A stretch of DNA of 64,000 nt from Paenibacillus hamazuiensis. GTDB lineage: Bacteria; Bacillota; Bacilli; Paenibacillales; NBRC-103111. The notes beneath the pieces are model-generated. The model saw only the letters and a program-made list of their open reading frames with translations. It did not search any database and was not told the origin of the DNA. Below, in pieces: positions 61,042-64,000 of this stretch. The position numbers were made by a program, and so were the translations under genes. The first letter of the stretch is position 1, and the number at the start of each line of letters is the position of its first letter. The DNA is taken from contig NZ_JALRMO010000001.1 in the NCBI RefSeq assembly GCF_023276405.1, forward strand, positions 6,597,501 through 6,661,500. Reading direction: 5' to 3'.

Positions 61042-62649
61042 ATGACCGATCCGATGCTCAGGCTGCAAATTCCTAAAAACCGAATGAATCACTTGATCGA
61101 CGAGCTGCAGACGCATTTTGACGTGGCGACTTTGGAACGCGGCTGGGAACTGTTCCACAAGGGGCGCGTGTCCGGGATCGAGCTGCTGTACGGTACGGAA
61201 ATTCATGCGCTGCTGCGGGAAAACCGCGCCTATGACGTCATACTCGATTTGGACGATTTCAAAAAAAGCGAGTGCAGCTGCCCGGAAAAAGGCTGGTGCG
61301 AGCATATGGCGGCTGCCGTATTTTCGCTGTACGTGCCGTTTGGACGGCCGGAGCTGCTGCTGCAGCAGTTGAAGCAGGCGCTGCTGGTGAAAGCGAAGAT
61401 GCAGCAGGCCCGCATGGGGCAGCGCGCCGAGAAAAAACAGGAGCCTGGAGGGCCGCCGGAGCCGGGACAACCGCCTGCGTCGTGGCACCGCTACTTCGAC
61501 CAGCAGTTTTACGGATTTTCGGTGTCGCATCAGTCGTCGATGGAGACGTTTTACCAAACGGCTCAGGAGATGCTGACCAAGCTGGCCGAAGGCTGGCCGG
61601 AGCCTATGCGCCTCATGTACCGGCTCCATGTGCTGCTGTTTATCATGCGCAAGACGGAGCAGTTTTACGTGGACAGCAAATCGTCGTATTTGTCGTCCTA
61701 CCATGAATCCGGCTGCAAAGCCGTAGCCAAGCTGTGCCAAAGCCAGGCGCTGGAGCTTATTCCGCAGCTTCCGGCGGAAAAGCTGCTTGAGGAGCACCCG
61801 GATTATATGAAGGAAGCGGTGCAGCGGGTCGCGGAAATGACGCTGCAGGCCAAGGACAGTCCGCTCGATTGGCTGACCGTATACCGGATGTTTTGGTGGC
61901 GGCTGGATGGAGAAATGCAGTGGCAGCAGGAGGAAATCGCCGCGCTGAGGAAAGAAGCGGATAAGCCGAATAACCCTCCGCGAAAAATGGATGTGCTGCT
62001 GCTCTGTCTCGCGCATTTTGCCGTCATCCGGGGAGACGACGCCCAGGCGTTCGGCGAGCTGAAGGCGCTGAAGATCAAGGAACCGCACGACTTTTTCCTC
62101 TATTTGCACATGTTCCAAAAGCGGGAGACGTGGGATCGTCTCATCCGCTGGCTGCGATGGATGACGCCGTCCGTCCAGCGTGCCAACCAGGAGGATTTCA
62201 GCGTTTTCTGCCAATATTGGACAGAGGCGATCCGGCATCAGCCGAGCGACGAGGAGTGGGTCGCGGTCATGGAGGCGCTGCTGCCGCGCACGTATTATTA
62301 CTACACGGCCTATTTGCTGAAAACGTCGCGGTTCAAGCATTGGGTGGACCTGCAAATTTCACACCGCATCTCCCCTGCGAACTTGTACGCCGCCGAGCTC
62401 AAGGCGGTGGAGTCCCATGACCCGGCGCTGCTATTGCCGCTGTATACGCAGGCGATAGAGCGGTGCATCGTCGAGAAAAACCGCACCTCCTACGCGACGG
62501 CGGCGAAGCTGCTTAAAAAGCTGCACGGCTACTACAAGCAGCTCGGCGAGCTGGACCGCTGGGACGACTTCATCGCACGGCTGGCCGCCAAATACAACAG
62601 GCTGCGTGCTTTTCAGGAAGAACTGAAGAAGGGGAAATGGATTCCATGA
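61042..62649 (+). CDS. SWIM zinc-finger protein (YwqB-like)
   Basis: 535 residues. The SWIM motif is CSCPEKGWCEHMAA (about residues 79-92, C-x-C-x(n)-C-x-H). The remainder is helical and repeat-like (about 150-535), as in proteins paired with SNF2 helicases. ATG 61042 is used here, though ATG 61054 has the GGGGG at a better distance. It overlaps the SNF2 gene by ATGA, so the two are translationally coupled, as in the B. subtilis ywqB-ywqA pair. Confidence 0.9.
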   Translation: MTDPMLRLQIPKNRMNHLIDELQTHFDVATLERGWELFHKGRVSGIELLYGTEIHALLRENRAYDVILDLDDFKKSECSCPEKGWCEHMAAAVFSLYVPFGRPELLLQQLKQALLVKAKMQQARMGQRAEKKQEPGGPPEPGQPPASWHRYFDQQFYGFSVSHQSSMETFYQTAQEMLTKLAEGWPEPMRLMYRLHVLLFIMRKTEQFYVDSKSSYLSSYHESGCKAVAKLCQSQALELIPQLPAEKLLEEHPDYMKEAVQRVAEMTLQAKDSPLDWLTVYRMFWWRLDGEMQWQQEEIAALRKEADKPNNPPRKMDVLLLCLAHFAVIRGDDAQAFGELKALKIKEPHDFFLYLHMFQKRETWDRLIRWLRWMTPSVQRANQEDFSVFCQYWTEAIRHQPSDEEWVAVMEALLPRTYYYYTAYLLKTSRFKHWVDLQISHRISPANLYAAELKAVESHDPALLLPLYTQAIERCIVEKNRTSYATAAKLLKKLHGYYKQLGELDRWDDFIARLAAKYNRLRAFQEELKKGKWIP

Positions 62650-64000
62650 TCGATCTGAGCACGATGACCGTCCATGCCCGGTGGATTGCGTCCGGCTCGT
62701 TCTTCTTATGGGGAACGCGCCAGAGTGGCGGCATCTGGGACGCCATGGATCTGAAAAATATATTGTTTGCCTGGCACAAGCCGTCCTTCTACGGCACGTT
62801 TCTCGAGACCACCGACTGGTTTCAGAAGGAAGGCGTACTGCTGCCGGCACTCGAAGCTCTCGATTATTTTTGCGATCCGGCGCATGCGCAGCACATGAAG
62901 CTCGAATGGGACGCCGAAGCGGCGGCGCTGCTCAGCACCGCGCCGGCGGTGAAGGAGGCGCTGCTTGCCGGCCGCTTTATGCCGGACTTCGCGCAGTGGA
63001 AGGCCGGGACGCGCGGCTGGAAGCTGCAGCTGCCCGCCGATGCGGGCGGAGCCGAAGAGCCGATCGTGCAGGAATGGATCGCCCACCTCATTCCCCAGTG
63101 GGTGGAGCGCGACGGCCGCATGAAGGAAAACCTGCAGCAGCTGGAACGCGCCTTCCCGCTGCTGCAGCGCGAAAGCACCTCGTCCGACATCTGGATGGAC
63201 GAGGAGGATTGGCTCGTGTCGATCGGCTGGCAGGCCGATGCGACGCCGTACCGGTCCTGCCTGCAGCTCGTCGAGCCGCAGGGCGGGGACCTCTTGTGGC
63301 GGCTGCGCTTTGTCCTGCAGGACCGCGCCAATCCCGACATCGTGTTCGTCGTGAACGAACACGGCGAGCCTGTGGAAGACCGTGCGCTGCCGGACGACTG
63401 GCCGCTGGACCGCTTGGCGAAGGATATCGCCAAGTGGGGACGCATCGTCCCGTGGCTGCGCCGGGACGACGGCGAAGGGCTGCGCACGCAGCTGACGTCG
63501 GACGAAGCATGGGACTTCCTCGCCGAGGACAGCCTGCGGCTGATTGAAGCCGGCTACACGATTTTCCTGCCGGCGTGGTGGGAGCGCATCCGCCGCACCC
63601 GGCCGAAGCTGAAGGCGCGCATCAAGTCGTCCGTCGGCGCAGCCGGGACGGCGCTGTTCGGGCTCGAGGCGCTGATGCGCTTCGATTGGAAAATCGCCGT
63701 CGGCGACATGGAGCTGACCGAGGAGGAGTTCCGCCAGCTGCTCGCGGAGAAGCGCAAGCTCGTGCAGCTGCGCGGCGCCTGGGTGCAGCTCGACCCGACT
63801 CAGCTCGCCCGCATCGAACAGGCGATGAAGCAGGTCGAGAAGAAGCGCGGCTTGTCGTTCCGCGACGTGCTGGAGCTGCATCTGCTCGGTTCGGTCGACG
63901 GCGAGGAGGAGCTCGACTTCGAGCGCACGCTGCCGATCGAGGTGGAGCTAAACGAGCACCTCGAAGACATGATCGGTCAGCTTATGCACAGCAAGCGGCC
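62646..64000 (+). CDS. SNF2-family helicase, N-terminal part (YwqA-like; partial)
   Basis: The first 451 codons are visible, with no stop codon. This is the N-terminal region of bacterial SNF2 proteins that precedes the helicase core: it contains the DUF3670-type SNF2-associated domain with KIAVGDMELTEEEFRQLLAEK followed by VQLRGAWVQLDP. The helicase motifs themselves lie outside the window. ATG 62646 overlaps the SWIM gene stop (ATGA). The strongly G+C-rich third positions differ from the coat-island genes. A role in chromosome or nucleoprotein remodelling is inferred from the family. Confidence 0.9.
   Translation, partial: MIDLSTMTVHARWIASGSFFLWGTRQSGGIWDAMDLKNILFAWHKPSFYGTFLETTDWFQKEGVLLPALEALDYFCDPAHAQHMKLEWDAEAAALLSTAPAVKEALLAGRFMPDFAQWKAGTRGWKLQLPADAGGAEEPIVQEWIAHLIPQWVERDGRMKENLQQLERAFPLLQRESTSSDIWMDEEDWLVSIGWQADATPYRSCLQLVEPQGGDLLWRLRFVLQDRANPDIVFVVNEHGEPVEDRALPDDWPLDRLAKDIAKWGRIVPWLRRDDGEGLRTQLTSDEAWDFLAEDSLRLIEAGYTIFLPAWWERIRRTRPKLKARIKSSVGAAGTALFGLEALMRFDWKIAVGDMELTEEEFRQLLAEKRKLVQLRGAWVQLDPTQLARIEQAMKQVEKKRGLSFRDVLELHLLGSVDGEEELDFERTLPIEVELNEHLEDMIGQLMHSKR

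Overview
The window comes from a spore-forming Gram-positive bacterium of the Bacilli, most likely Paenibacillus or a close relative. The evidence is: a G+C content that looks moderate to high; strong AGGAGG-type ribosome binding sites; the large Bacillus-type SRP RNA; spo0F and sporulation-type genes (CotH, CotB-like and CotG-like coat proteins, a YhcN-like lipoprotein); and a two-domain AraC regulator beside LplB/YtcP-type sugar permeases, an arrangement typical of Paenibacillus. No rRNA, tRNA, prophage, insertion sequence or CRISPR array was seen. Genus assignment is inference.

1-14 kb is a conserved housekeeping block on the minus strand. Read in the direction of transcription it is rpoE, pyrG, spo0F, fba, murA, rho, a radical SAM gene, rpmE, a sporulation lipoprotein, SRP RNA, a PAS histidine kinase and dnaX (cut by the window edge). 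The part from rpoE to rpmE matches the Bacillus subtilis order, but the transaldolase gene is missing and a radical SAM gene sits between rho and rpmE. The pyrG leader has the hallmarks of CTP-sensitive reiterative initiation (start GGGC plus a pyrimidine-rich terminator). A subtilisin-like protease and a YwiB-like protein (DUF1934) lie upstream.

14.7-25 kb holds a phased cluster of four DnaA boxes, a GH42 beta-galactosidase with a divergent AraC regulator, an M16 protease, speB, speE and the divergent class A PBP pbpG. Two 192-bp copies of one intergenic repeat flank this block in opposite orientation.

25-42 kb holds a dienelactone hydrolase, YwhD, a MarR-regulated heterodimeric ABC exporter, an M1 peptidase, a c-di-AMP riboswitch controlling an NlpC/P60 hydrolase, and an AraC regulator plus ABC importer (two permeases and a lipoprotein) for an oligosaccharide-like substrate.

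42-48.6 kb holds a GGDEF diguanylate cyclase with a possible Spo0A box in its promoter, then a spore-coat island. A CotB-like gene, a frameshifted ArsB-like permease gene and a DUF2642/CotB-module protein lie on the minus strand. A CotG-like octapeptide-repeat protein and the kinase CotH lie on the plus strand. The likely logic is a coat kinase encoded beside its Ser/Thr-rich substrates.

48.7-64 kb is a more accessory region: an MFS exporter, an NmrA protein with a divergent HxlR regulator, an SDR, an AHSA1 protein, a VOC protein with an XRE/MmyB regulator, an APH-GNAT fusion preceded by an 18-codon leader ORF, a toxin-like small ORF beside a hairpin RNA region, a nuclease-like HTH protein followed by a 51-bp-period palindrome array, a sulfurtransferase, a GNAT, a pterin dehydratase and a YwqB/YwqA-like SWIM-SNF2 pair cut by the window edge.
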